Assembly (NCBI RefSeq): GCF_000802965.1
Contig: NZ_JSAK01000006.1
Location: forward strand, 97,713-161,712
Origin: Pseudomonas fluorescens
GTDB lineage: Bacteria > Pseudomonadota > Gammaproteobacteria > Pseudomonadales > Pseudomonadaceae
Length of the DNA stretch: 64,000 bases
Direction of reading: 5' to 3'
Shown: piece by piece, positions 29,319-37,961 of the stretch
Layout: the number at the start of each line of letters is the position of its first letter
Numbering within the stretch: position 1 is the first letter of the stretch
Notes under the pieces: model-generated
The model's input: the letters and a program-made list of their open reading frames with translations, nothing else
What the model was told of the DNA's origin: nothing
Databases searched by the model: none
Program-made: the position numbers and the translations under genes

Positions 29319-30245
29319 GGGATCGAGTGCCCCCAAACCACGGGACTCCAGAAAACCTGCGATGTAATCGATAAAGGCCAGCACTTTGGCCGTGGCCCGC
29401 CGATGGCTGGGGTACACCGCCAGGATATGCGGGCCGAAGCTGTCCGGGTCAATGTCGTAGTCGGCCATCAGCCGCACCAGTCGCCCATCGGCCAGGTACG
29501 GCGCGGCACTCCACAGCGGCGTGTGCAACAAGCCACGCCCGGCCAAGGCATTGGCCAGCAGCAGGTCGTAATTGTCGCTGCGTAACCGTGGCGACTGCGG
29601 TTGCGGCAGGCTCAAGCGCTGGCCGTCGCGCTCGGCCCACCAGAATTCGCGGCTGAGCAACGGATGGCGATACAGCAGCCATTCATGCTCATCGAGAGTT
29701 TGCGGGGTGACCGGCAGATTTTTGCGCGCCAGATATTCCGGACTGCCACACAGCGCCAGGCGATTGCTGCCGACCACCCGGGCGATCAGCCCCGGCAAGT
29801 CATCATGGCCTTCGCGCAAGGCCAGGTCGTAGCCGCTTTCCAGCAGATTGACGAACTCGTCGCACAGGTCCACTTGCAGGTTGATTTGCGGGTATTGCTC
29901 CAGGAAACCGCCACACACCTGATCGAGAAAAGCCTGCCCATAGGCCAGCGGCGCAGTGATTTTCAGGCTGCCGCGCAGGCCATGCTGTAACTGCTCGATT
30001 TCCTCACCGGCCTCGTCCAGCCGCTGCAACACCTGGCGCGCGGTTTCCAGGTAAAGCCGCCCGGATTCCGTGAGCAAAATCCGCCGGGTGCTGCGCTCGA
30101 ACAAACGCGCGCCAAGCTCCGCTTCCAGATGATTGACCGCTTTGGTCAGGGCCGACGGAGTCTTGCCCAACTGCTCGGCGGCGCGGCTGAAACTGCCCAG
30201 TTGCGCCGTAACCACGAACATTTTCAGTGCACCCAACTTGTCCAT
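29313..30245 (-). CDS. LysR-family regulator divergent from amidohydrolase
   Basis: A 310-aa LysR protein. HTH at residues 1-60 (MDKLGALKMFVVTAQLGSFS, AAEQLGKTPSALTKAVNHLE), effector domain from about 90 (GSLKITAPLAYGQAFLDQV). The C-terminal DRLVRLM/HRRATAKVLAFIDY pattern resembles the CrgA/DmlR-like branch. The start at 30245 is the standard LysR start; upstream in-frame codons extend across the divergent promoter and are unlikely. It is transcribed divergently from the amidohydrolase at 30349 with 103 nt between, so it is the natural candidate regulator. The last codon and stop (CTG TAG) come from a REP arm. Confidence 0.92.
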   Translation of the reverse strand: MDKLGALKMFVVTAQLGSFSRAAEQLGKTPSALTKAVNHLEAELGARLFERSTRRILLTESGRLYLETARQVLQRLDEAGEEIEQLQHGLRGSLKITAPLAYGQAFLDQVCGGFLEQYPQINLQVDLCDEFVNLLESGYDLALREGHDDLPGLIARVVGSNRLALCGSPEYLARKNLPVTPQTLDEHEWLLYRHPLLSREFWWAERDGQRLSLPQPQSPRLRSDNYDLLLANALAGRGLLHTPLWSAAPYLADGRLVRLMADYDIDPDSFGPHILAVYPSHRRATAKVLAFIDYIAGFLESRGLGALDPL

Positions 30246-30348
30246 TCTTTTTCCATTCAGGCAAAAACGTTTTTCGCGAGTGAGGCGTTCTACCGAGCGC
30301 GGCAAGCCACTAATCTGGCCATCAGACGCAATAACAAGGAAACATTCA

Positions 30349-32091
30349 ATGAAAAGATTCATCCCGAATCTGTTGATGGTGGCAGTGAGTTTTGCCTCGT
30401 TGGAAGCCATGGCGGCGACCGATCTGGTGCTATTCAATGGCAAAATCTTCACCGCCGACCGCAACCAGCCGAAGGTCCAGGCCCTGGCGGTACAGGATGG
30501 CAAAGTGCTGCAAGTGGGCAGCGATGCGCAGATCAAGGCCTTGATCGAAACGGGAACCAAGGTCATCGACTTGGGCGGCAAGACCCTGATGCCCGGCCTG
30601 ATCGACAGCCATTCCCACGCGATTTTCGGCGGATTGGAGATGGTCTCGGCCAACATGGAAGACGAAGTGGTCGACCTCGACGAACTGGAAAAACGCCTGC
30701 GCGCCTGGCGCGAAGACGGCAAGGCGAAGCATGGCGATGTCCTGAGCGTGGCCGGCATGAGCTCGGCTTACTGGGCGCAGGCCGAAGCCTTGGGCAAGAA
30801 ATTCAACAGCGGCGAATGGGCCGACGTCGCCGTGGTGTTCACGGGCAGCGACCACCACACGGCGTGGGCCAACAACGTGATGCTCAAACGTGCCGGGGTG
30901 GATGCGGCGCTGCTGAAAACCCTGCCGGACGCCGAGAAGGACACCATCGGCAAACTGGCCGATGGCAGCCCCAACGGTTTTCTGGTGGATGCAGGTTGGG
31001 ACCGGGTCGCCTCGAAAATGCCGTCACCGAGTGCCGCTGACATGCTCAAAGCGGCGCAAACCGCCGTGAGCTACAACAACAGCGTCGGCATCACCGCGTG
31101 GATGGACCCCGCCGCCAACGCCGCGCCCGGCGAGCCGATTTTCGCCCTCAAGCCCACGGAGAAAACCGTCGGTGTGCTGCCGGTGTACAAGGCCCTGTCG
31201 GAAAGCGGCGGCATGAGCGCTCACGTCGCCGCGCTGCTGGTGGCCAACGGCAAAAGCGTTCCCGCCGATCTCGACACCCTCGACAAAGTCCGCCAACAAT
31301 TCCAGGGCATTCCCAACCTGACGTTGCCCGGGATCAAGATCTTCGCCGACGGCGTGATCGAGTACCCGGCGCAGAGCGCGGCGATGATCGACCCGTACAC
31401 CAACTCGCACAAACCGGGCGAATTGCTGATCGATCCGAAGCACTTCGGTGAACTGGTCAGCGCCATCGATCAGCGCGGCTGGCTTGTGCACATCCACGCC
31501 ATCGGCGACCGTGCGGTGCGCGAATCACTGAACGGCATCGCCCAGGCGCGCAAGGACCGGCAGAGCGGCGTGACCCACTCGATCACGCACTTGCAAATCG
31601 TCAATCCGAAAGAGTTCGCGCGCTTCAAACCGCTCGACGTCATCGCTTCGATGCAACTGCTGTGGGCCAGCGCCGACGACTACACCACCGACATGATCAA
31701 GCCTTACGTCAGCGCCCTGGCGTTCCGTTACCAGTACCCTGCGCATTCGCTGCTCAAACAAGGCGCGACCATCGCCGGGGCCAGTGACTGGCCGGTGTCT
31801 TCGCCGAACCCGTGGAACGCCATGGCCCAGGCCATGACTCGGGTCGGTCCGCTGGGGGTACTGAACGCCGATGAACGCATCGACCGCGAAACCATGTTCT
31901 ACGCCTACACCCTCAACGCCGCCCGCACCATTGGCCTGGACAAACAGATCGGTTCGCTGAGCGCCGGCAAACAGGCCGACTTCATCGTGGTTGACCGCGA
32001 TGTGTTCAGCGTCGATGAGAAAGCCCTGCACGACACCCAAGTGCTGCAAACCTGGTTCGCCGGCCGTCAGGTCTACGCGCCGACCCTCTAA
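30349..32091 (+). CDS. Secreted YtcJ-like amidohydrolase
   Basis: A 580-aa protein with a Sec signal peptide (about residues 1-22, ending AMA-AT) and an amidohydrolase_3 barrel. Motifs: metal site DSHSHAIF near residue 88, HIHAIGDRAVRESLNG near 385, THLQIVN and GASDWPVSSPNPW near 480. Periplasmic hydrolysis of an amide, carbamate or similar bond is expected; the substrate is unknown. ATG 30349 has AAGGA about 8 nt upstream. Control by the divergent LysR gene is likely. It is distantly related to the Tat-exported enzyme at 5060 but uses a Sec signal and lacks the Cys/His tail. Confidence 0.9.
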   Translation: MKRFIPNLLMVAVSFASLEAMAATDLVLFNGKIFTADRNQPKVQALAVQDGKVLQVGSDAQIKALIETGTKVIDLGGKTLMPGLIDSHSHAIFGGLEMVSANMEDEVVDLDELEKRLRAWREDGKAKHGDVLSVAGMSSAYWAQAEALGKKFNSGEWADVAVVFTGSDHHTAWANNVMLKRAGVDAALLKTLPDAEKDTIGKLADGSPNGFLVDAGWDRVASKMPSPSAADMLKAAQTAVSYNNSVGITAWMDPAANAAPGEPIFALKPTEKTVGVLPVYKALSESGGMSAHVAALLVANGKSVPADLDTLDKVRQQFQGIPNLTLPGIKIFADGVIEYPAQSAAMIDPYTNSHKPGELLIDPKHFGELVSAIDQRGWLVHIHAIGDRAVRESLNGIAQARKDRQSGVTHSITHLQIVNPKEFARFKPLDVIASMQLLWASADDYTTDMIKPYVSALAFRYQYPAHSLLKQGATIAGASDWPVSSPNPWNAMAQAMTRVGPLGVLNADERIDRETMFYAYTLNAARTIGLDKQIGSLSAGKQADFIVVDRDVFSVDEKALHDTQVLQTWFAGRQVYAPTL

Positions 32092-32191
32092 TAAAAACCA
32101 CTTCACTGCCCGACTCCGTGTTTCCCGACACGGGGCCTGGCGCAGCCTTGCCTGAAATCTGCCCATAACAATCACAACAGCGGGATCCCCC

Positions 32192-32929
32192 ATGAAAGCT
32201 TTCACCCTGTTCGCCCTCGGTTCCTTGAGCTTGCTGCCCTTGAGCAGCCAGGCTGTGCCCTTGAACGATGACTTTTCGTTGCTGATGGATGTGACCTTGG
32301 CCAGCGACTATCGCACTCGCGGCATCTCACAAACCCAAAATGATCCGGCCCTGCAAGGCTCTGTCACCCTGGCCCACAGCAGCGGCCTGTACCTGGGCGC
32401 GTGGAGTTCCAACGTCGATTTTGGCGGCGGCCTGAAGACCCGTCAGGAGGTCGATTACTACGCCGGTTGGTTGTGGCAAGCCACCGATGATGTGAGCCTC
32501 GACGTGGGCTATCTGAAATATTCCTATCCAAAAGAGAGCCAGTTCAATCAGAGCGAGGTCTACGGGATTCTCAGCGTGTATGGGGTGAAACTCGGGGCCT
32601 ATTATTCCGACGACGCGCCGGGTATCGACAGCGAACAGAACTCGCTCTACAGCTACGTCGGTTATGAGACCGCGTTGCCCTACGACGTGGGACTGAAACT
32701 GCGTTATGGCTTGATGGACTTCAAGGATCCGCACCTGTATTCGAGCTCGGGTGAAGCCGAGGATTCGTACCGTGAATGGGAGGTCAAGCTGACCCATGAA
32801 CTGGCGGGGGTGATGCTGGGCTTGAGTTATGTCGACACCGATTTGTCGAAGAGCCAGTGCGCCAGTAACTGGGGCTTCGATGATGTGTGCAGCGCGACAG
32901 TGGTAGCGAGCATCAGCAAATCCTTCTAA
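32192..32929 (+). CDS. TorF-family putative outer-membrane porin
   Basis: A 245-aa protein with a signal peptide (about 1-21, SSQA-VP) and a beta-barrel pattern of alternating aromatic and polar strands. The TorF (TIGR02001) signatures include VTLASDYRTRGISQTQNDPA, LYLGAWSSNVDF and DYYAGW. It ends in Phe (ISKSF), the outer-membrane barrel sorting signal. It sits 100 nt after the amidohydrolase on the same strand and may supply its substrate or export products; that link is inference. Confidence 0.9.
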   Translation: MKAFTLFALGSLSLLPLSSQAVPLNDDFSLLMDVTLASDYRTRGISQTQNDPALQGSVTLAHSSGLYLGAWSSNVDFGGGLKTRQEVDYYAGWLWQATDDVSLDVGYLKYSYPKESQFNQSEVYGILSVYGVKLGAYYSDDAPGIDSEQNSLYSYVGYETALPYDVGLKLRYGLMDFKDPHLYSSSGEAEDSYREWEVKLTHELAGVMLGLSYVDTDLSKSQCASNWGFDDVCSATVVASISKSF

Positions 32930-32944
32930 TCACCATAGATCCCC

Positions 32945-33045
32945 TGTAGGAGCTGACGAGTGAAACGAGGCTGCGATCTTTTGATCTTGCTTTTAAAAGC
33001 CAAAGTCAAAAGATCGCAGCCTCGTTTCACTCGTCAGCTCCTACA
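32945..33045. repeat. REP pair, GGAGCTGACGAGTGAAACGAGG family
   Basis: Near-perfect inverted arms (TGTAGGAGCTGACGAGTGAA and complement, 38 nt or more each) between convergent genes. The right arm contains the stop of the DUF971 gene. Confidence 0.92.
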
Positions 33046-33325
33046 GGGTTCCGGTCAGGCTGGAGAGGTAGGGCCAAGGATAAATCCCGCGTTCGTGGCC
33101 GTCGCTGAACACCAGTTGCAAGCCGTAGCCCTGTGAATTCACTTCGATCACCTGAACCCGTGAATCCACCAACGGCGGCATCCCCTGCAACCGAAACGCC
33201 CGACACTGCGAACACGGACACTGGCGCCGCAACTCCACGTGATCCAGCCGCTGTTCGCGACCATCCGGCCAGTTCAATCGAAGCTGCTGTTGGCTCCGGG
33301 AATTACCCACCGACACCGGGTTCAT
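33041..33325 (-). CDS. DUF971 (GBBH-like N-terminal) protein
   Basis: A 94-aa protein with the DUF971 fold: LRLNWPDGREQRLDHVELRR, then CPCSQCRAF (CxCxxC) and YGLQLVFSDGHERGIYPWPYL. Related domains occur at the N-terminus of gamma-butyrobetaine hydroxylase and in some Mrp/ApbC-type iron-sulfur carriers, so a zinc or Fe-S-linked role is possible. It is the last gene of the minus-strand AprA-like/ABC operon, overlapping the HEAT gene by 4 nt. Its final Leu codon and TAG stop are supplied by the REP element. Confidence 0.87.
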   Translation of the reverse strand: MNPVSVGNSRSQQQLRLNWPDGREQRLDHVELRRQCPCSQCRAFRLQGMPPLVDSRVQVIEVNSQGYGLQLVFSDGHERGIYPWPYLSSLTGTL

Positions 33326-34284
33326 TGCAGCTGACTCAAGGCAATGCGCACGGCTTTGCGCACTTCCGGGTCGCCGTCGTCTTGCGCGGCGAGTAATGGC
33401 GCGATGGCACCTTTTTCATTCAGTTCGCCGAGGGCCAGGGCGGCTTCCTTGCGCAGGTTGCTGATGCGGTGGCCGAGGGTTTCGATCAGCGCGTCGAGGG
33501 CCGGAACGTAACGCAAGCGACCGAGGCTGCGAGTGGCACGCAGGCGAACTTGCCAGTAATCGTCGCTCAAGGCTTCGACCAGGGCCGGGCCGGCGTCGAC
33601 CTGTCCGACTTTGCCCAGCGTGGTGGCCGCTTCTTCGCGCACTTGCCAGGCCTGGTCCTGTAGCGCCTGTCGCAGGGCCGGCAAAACGTGTGCATCAGAC
33701 GCCAGACCGAGCGCGCCAGTCGCAGCGCGACGGACTTCGGTGTCCGGATCAGCGCTGGCCAATCGCGCCAGCGCCGGCAAGGCATCCAGCTGTTTCAGCC
33801 AACCCAGCACACCGACCGCTTCACGGCGGACGTTGGCGTCCTGATCGCCCAACGCCACAAGCGCCGCCGAAGCCGCTTCTGGATAGCGCAACTCGCGCAA
33901 CGCCCTGAACGCCGCGATGCGCACACCGATATCGGCATGCGCTGTCCACGGCAGGATCACCCTGCCCGCTGCTTCGCTCTTGAGCAGGCTGAGGCTTTGC
34001 GCGGCGGCGGCTTGCACCGCTGCGGATGGATCGGTCAGCGCCTGACACAGCGCTTCGACCACAGGCTCATCCTCCCAGGCTTCCAGCAAGCGCGCGGCTT
34101 CGGCGCGGACCTCTTCAGCCGGATCCTCGGCCAGTCGATTGACCAGCCACAGCAGGCCATCCGGTTCTTCCAGGTCAGCCAAGTCGATCAGCGCGATGCG
34201 GCGCACGCCGGCATCTTCATCGGTCAGGCGCGGTTGCAGGGCAAGAATGTCGTCGTTGTCGGTTACATCGAATAGTGAGGTCAT
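33322..34284 (-). CDS. HEAT/PBS-lyase repeat protein
   Basis: A 320-aa all-helical solenoid of about nine to ten 30-residue HEAT_2/PBS-lyase repeats (examples: EEVRAEAARLLEAWED, ANVRREAVGVLGWLKQL, WQVREEAATTLGKVGQV, PEVRKAVRIALSQLQ). No catalytic motif or signal peptide. Such proteins act as scaffolds or cofactor-insertion helpers (for example, phycobilin lyases). It overlaps the ATPase gene by 4 nt upstream and DUF971 by 4 nt downstream, so it is firmly part of the operon. Its role may be maturation of the flavoprotein/ferredoxin pair; this is a guess from context. Confidence 0.88.
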   Translation of the reverse strand: MTSLFDVTDNDDILALQPRLTDEDAGVRRIALIDLADLEEPDGLLWLVNRLAEDPAEEVRAEAARLLEAWEDEPVVEALCQALTDPSAAVQAAAAQSLSLLKSEAAGRVILPWTAHADIGVRIAAFRALRELRYPEAASAALVALGDQDANVRREAVGVLGWLKQLDALPALARLASADPDTEVRRAATGALGLASDAHVLPALRQALQDQAWQVREEAATTLGKVGQVDAGPALVEALSDDYWQVRLRATRSLGRLRYVPALDALIETLGHRISNLRKEAALALGELNEKGAIAPLLAAQDDGDPEVRKAVRIALSQLQ

Positions 34285-35129
34285 AGGGCAAATCGCGGCA
34301 GTTTGTTTTCAGGGGGAAGTCCGAGAGGGTTCAGGCGCGGTAATTGCCGACCGTCTTCGTGACGCAGTAATTCGAGGCAGTGACGCTTCAAACGGGAGAA
34401 CTCATGGCTGGTCACCAGTTCGGTGGTGCGTGGCCGGGGGAAGTCGAGGCGCAGGTCTTCGATGATCCGGCCGGGGCGCGAACTCATCACCAGCAGGCGA
34501 TCGGCGAGGAACAGCGCTTCGTCGATGTCATGGGTAACGAACACCACGGTGGTGCGAATCCGCGTCCAGATGTCCAGCAACAGTTCCTGCATGTTCAAAC
34601 GGGTCAAGGCATCGAGAGCGCCGAACGGCTCGTCCATCAGCAACAGCCGAGGGCGATTGACCAGCACCCGGGCAATTTCCACCCGCTGCTGCATGCCGCC
34701 GGACAACTGATCCGGCCAACGCTCGGCGAAGCCTTCGAGGCCGACCAGAGCGAGGATTTCATCAGCCGCTTTATGCCGCTCGGCCTTGCCGATGCCGCGC
34801 ATTTTCAGGCCGAAAGCGACGTTGTCACGCACGGTTCGCCAAGGGAACAGCGTGTGATGCTGGAACACCATGCCGCGTTGCGGCGAAGGTCCCGAGACTT
34901 TTGCACCGTCGACATTCAGGGTCCCGGTGTAGGTGGTCAGATGCCCGGCCAACGCGCCGAGCAAGGTGGATTTACCGCAGCCGGATGGTCCGAGAATGCA
35001 CACGAACTGTCCCGGCTCGATCTGGCAATCGAGGCCCTGCACCGCTTCGAACGCGGCGCTGCCCTCGCCCAGGCTGATCGACAAACCGCGAATATCGATG
35101 CGCCCTTCCGGGTGTTGAAAAACGCTCAT
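34281..35129 (-). CDS. ABC transporter ATP-binding protein (nitrate/sulfonate/taurine type)
   Basis: A 282-aa ABC ATPase: Walker A GPSGCGKSTLL, Q-loop MVFQHHTLFPW, signature LSGGMQQR, Walker B LLLMDEPFGALD, H-loop FVTHDIDEAL. This is the SsuB/TauB/NrtD branch. The start at 35129 shares one base with the permease stop (TGATG). It energises import with the permease and the binding protein upstream in the operon. Confidence 0.93.
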   Translation of the reverse strand: MSVFQHPEGRIDIRGLSISLGEGSAAFEAVQGLDCQIEPGQFVCILGPSGCGKSTLLGALAGHLTTYTGTLNVDGAKVSGPSPQRGMVFQHHTLFPWRTVRDNVAFGLKMRGIGKAERHKAADEILALVGLEGFAERWPDQLSGGMQQRVEIARVLVNRPRLLLMDEPFGALDALTRLNMQELLLDIWTRIRTTVVFVTHDIDEALFLADRLLVMSSRPGRIIEDLRLDFPRPRTTELVTSHEFSRLKRHCLELLRHEDGRQLPRLNPLGLPPENKLPRFAL

Positions 35130-35911
35130 CAGGCTTTTCCTCGTAGTCGATGCCAGGGTGTGAACAACCCGCCCAGGCGTTTGATCAGCAGACTGCTGCC
35201 CATTCCGAGGACACCGATCAGCAACATGCCGACGACGATGTCGGCGTAGTTCTGGATGGTGTAGGACTCCCAGGTGTAATAGCCAATGCCGTATTGGCCG
35301 GAGATCATTTCGGCGGTCACCAGGCAGAACCACGAGGTGCCCATGCCGATGGCGAGGCCGGTGATGATGCTCGGCGCGGCCCCCGGCAGAATCACTTCCA
35401 GCAGAATCGCCCGCCGCCCTGCCCCGAGGCTTTTCGCCGAGGCGATCAGCCGTGGATCGACGCCTTCGACGCCGTGCACGGTGTTGAGCAGGATCGGGAA
35501 CAACGCGCCGGTGAAGGTGATGAAGACCATCGACAGCTCTGACGACGGGAACATCAGGATCGCCAAGGGTATCCAGGCGACTGCCGGGATCGGGCGCAGC
35601 ACCTCCAGAGGCGGCAGCAGTAAATCTTCGGCCCATTTCGAGCGGCCGATCGCCACGCCCAGGGCAACGCCGATGACCAGCGCCGCAAGGTAACCGGCGA
35701 AGACCCGGCTGAGGCTGCTGCCCAGATGCTGAGCGAGTTTGCCGGAGTCGCCGAGGCCGAGCGCGGCTTCAATCACCGCAAGCGGGGTCGGCACGTTGGC
35801 GAACGTCACCAGGCCGAGGTTCCAGTGATGGCTGGCGGCGAGTTGCCAGAATATTAGGCAGAGCAGCAAGGATGCGGCCCTTGGAATCCAGCGTAAAAAT
35901 GATCCAGACAT
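35129..35911 (-). CDS. ABC transporter permease (SsuC/TauC type)
   Basis: A 260-aa membrane protein with about six transmembrane segments (near residues 12-28, 68-90, 102-120, 123-143, 188-210, 225-245). The EAA-type cytoplasmic loop is GVDPRLIASAKSLGAGRRA, which fits the sulfonate/taurine/nitrate permease family. It lies between the binding protein and the ATPase; a REP sits in the gap upstream. Confidence 0.93.
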   Translation of the reverse strand: MSGSFLRWIPRAASLLLCLIFWQLAASHHWNLGLVTFANVPTPLAVIEAALGLGDSGKLAQHLGSSLSRVFAGYLAALVIGVALGVAIGRSKWAEDLLLPPLEVLRPIPAVAWIPLAILMFPSSELSMVFITFTGALFPILLNTVHGVEGVDPRLIASAKSLGAGRRAILLEVILPGAAPSIITGLAIGMGTSWFCLVTAEMISGQYGIGYYTWESYTIQNYADIVVGMLLIGVLGMGSSLLIKRLGGLFTPWHRLRGKA

Positions 35912-35940
35912 ACAAAATTTCCAATGGCGACCACTTCACC

Positions 35941-36027
35941 TGTAGGAGCTGCCGAAGGCTGCGATCTTTTGATCTTGATCTTCGGCGTATTTGAAGCCGC
36001 CAAAAGATCGCAGCCTTCGGCAACAGG
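35941..36027. repeat. REP pair inside the operon, right arm shortened
   Basis: TGTAGGAGCTGCCGAAGGCT-type arms. The right arm reads TTCGGCAACAGG, missing the usual GCTCCTA core. It lies between the binding-protein stop and the permease start. Confidence 0.87.
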
Positions 36028-36046
36028 TGGTTGCGGTGAACGTGGG

Positions 36047-37453
36047 TTAGCGAACGGCCACGGCCTGCGTGGTGGCATCGGTGAAGTCGAACACCTTGCC
36101 GCCCTGGGCCGTGGCGAATTGCTGGGCCTGGCCTTTGAGCAGGAATGCGCTGAGCCGGCCTTTCGCATCACTGGCGAACCACGCCTGATCCGCCAGCAAC
36201 TTGATGCCGCTGTCACTGGCCTGGGCGTACACCGCGCGAATGTTTTTGCCTTCCTGCTTCAGGGCAGCCAACGCAGAGAATGCCTCTTCCGCTGAAGCGT
36301 ACTGGCGGACTTTCGGCTCGCCGCGCACCCAGATCTCGGCCACGTGGCTGAAGTCAGTGATGGCTTTGCCACTGGCGGCATCGACGGCTTTGAGTGGCGT
36401 CTGTGCGTAGTTGGCCAGTTGCGCGCTGTAGTCGAGGTTCGAGGCTTTGAAGGCGGCGCGGATGTACTGGTCGTCGATGAAGGTATTCAGGTCGAGACCG
36501 CGATCAGCCTTTTTCAACAGCTTGAGGGTGTCGATGGCGGTGCCGACGGCCTGGCGGTATTCCGGTTTCCAGCTCAGGTCGCGGGTCTGTACGCCGAGCG
36601 GACCGTGGAACAGGTAATTGACCTCGGCATCCACCCCGGTGACTTTGGCGATCAGTTCGCTGTACTTCTCCGGTTCGGCGGCGAGCAACTGGTTGGCTTC
36701 GATGCTCGCACGAAGATAGGCGACGACGATCTCCGGGTACTTTTTCGCGTAGCTCTGATCCACCAGCGCACCATGGAAGGTCGGCGCGCCCGCCTGGGAG
36801 CCGTCATAAATCTTGCGGGCGAAACCCCGGCTCGGGAACAGCTCGGCGAACGGCACAAAGTCGGCATGAGCATCGATTTTCCCGGCCTGCAACGCGGAAC
36901 CGGCGACTTCCGGTGGCTGGGCGATGATGTTCACGTCCTTCAGCGGATCCCAACCCTGGGCCGCCACCGCACGCAGCAACATGCCATGGGCAGTCGAGGC
37001 GAACGGCACGGAAATGGTCTTGCCTTTCAGCTCCGCCAACGACTGCACACCCGAGGCGCTCGGCACCACGATGCCATTGCCACTGCCCTTGGTACTGCCT
37101 GAAAGCACGCTGATAAACAGGCTGTGCTTGCCGGCGGTTTCGAACGCCACGCCGTTGAACGAACCGGGGAAATCGGCCATCGCGCCGAAGTCGAGTTTGC
37201 CGGCCACCATCTCGTTGGTCAGCGGCGCGCCACTGGTGAAGTTCTTCCACTCGATGTCGTATTTGGCGTCTTTGTATTGGCCGTCGTGGGGCAGGTATTT
37301 GTCCAGCAGGCCCAGTTCCCGAATCAACAAACCGCCGGCGGCGCAGTTGATCGTGGTGTCCTGGGTGCCGATGGCGATACGGATGGTTTCGGCCGAGGCC
37401 GACAAGGTGAATGAGGCCAGTACCAGACCGGCAAATGCTGCACGCAATAACAT
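36047..37453 (-). CDS. ABC transporter substrate-binding protein, long form
   Basis: A 468-aa periplasmic binding protein with a signal peptide (MLLRAAFAGLVLASFTLSAS, cleavage near residue 21) and an NMT1/SsuA-like fold: RIAIGTQDTTINCAAGGL, KLDFGAMADFPGSFN, GNGIVVPSASGVQSLAELKG. It is about 130 residues longer than SsuA/TauA; the extra C-terminal region ends KVFDFTDATTQAVAVR. A Cys near the start of the ligand-cleft strand (TINCAAGG) is unusual. AGGGGA RBS before ATG 37453. Being second-tier in the operon after the redox genes, it should import the substrate acted on by the AprAB-like enzyme or its product. Confidence 0.9.
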   Translation of the reverse strand: MLLRAAFAGLVLASFTLSASAETIRIAIGTQDTTINCAAGGLLIRELGLLDKYLPHDGQYKDAKYDIEWKNFTSGAPLTNEMVAGKLDFGAMADFPGSFNGVAFETAGKHSLFISVLSGSTKGSGNGIVVPSASGVQSLAELKGKTISVPFASTAHGMLLRAVAAQGWDPLKDVNIIAQPPEVAGSALQAGKIDAHADFVPFAELFPSRGFARKIYDGSQAGAPTFHGALVDQSYAKKYPEIVVAYLRASIEANQLLAAEPEKYSELIAKVTGVDAEVNYLFHGPLGVQTRDLSWKPEYRQAVGTAIDTLKLLKKADRGLDLNTFIDDQYIRAAFKASNLDYSAQLANYAQTPLKAVDAASGKAITDFSHVAEIWVRGEPKVRQYASAEEAFSALAALKQEGKNIRAVYAQASDSGIKLLADQAWFASDAKGRLSAFLLKGQAQQFATAQGGKVFDFTDATTQAVAVR

Positions 37454-37581
37454 GGTGAATCCCCTCGAATCATTTATAGGATGTTCGTCTCCGCCACGAT
37501 CAGGGCGTGGTGGGAAACGAGGGGTGTCTTGAAGCAAGCGTCCGGGGTTATCGGGTAGCTTTTTGGGTTGTCTGGCCTGGC

Positions 37582-37679
37582 CTCATCGCTGGCAAGCCAG
37601 CTCCCACAAAATTCTCTGGTGCCTGCCAAATCTGTACCCCACTGCAAATCCCTGTGGGAGCTGGCTTGCCAGCGATGGC
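37582..37679. repeat. REP pair between ferredoxin and binding-protein genes
   Basis: Arms CATCGCTGGCAAGCCAGCTC and complement with a 44-nt spacer, inside the same-strand operon. The flanking 236 bases contain nothing else recognisable. Confidence 0.9.
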
Positions 37680-37689
37680 GTCCTGTCAT

Positions 37690-37935
37690 TCAACGCAATA
37701 AATAAGGGATATCCACTTTCACCGCCCCGGTCGGGCAGTCCTTTTCACACGGCATGCAGTACCAACATTCATCGAACGCCATGTAGGCCTTTTGCGTGGC
37801 CGGGTTGATCGCCAGCAAGTCCATCGGGCAAACGTCGACGCATACGGTGCAGCCTTTGTGAGCGATGCACAGGTCCTCGTCGACCGTGACCGGCGCGTTG
37901 GAGCGGAAAAAGATTTCCTGGGGTTGATAGGCCAT
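37690..37935 (-). CDS. AprB-like ferredoxin, two [4Fe-4S] clusters
   Basis: An 81-aa ferredoxin with Cys23, 29, 32 and 36 (CIAHKGCTVCVDVCP) and Cys57, 60, 63 and 67 (CWYCMPCEKDCP). The expanded C-x5-C spacing of the first motif and the CW(Y)C second motif resemble adenylylsulfate reductase beta subunit AprB rather than standard bacterial ferredoxins. It lacks the C-terminal tail of true AprB (about 150 aa). It starts 26 nt after the flavoprotein stop and is almost certainly its electron-transfer partner. Confidence 0.9.
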   Translation of the reverse strand: MAYQPQEIFFRSNAPVTVDEDLCIAHKGCTVCVDVCPMDLLAINPATQKAYMAFDECWYCMPCEKDCPTGAVKVDIPYLLR

Positions 37936-37961
37936 GTTCGGTCTCTCTTTTGTGGACGGCT

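Noticed and set aside
32100..32135. Hairpin CCGTGT...ACACGG after the amidohydrolase as a terminator
   Set aside because: Short stem and no T-run; read-through into the TorF gene cannot be excluded.
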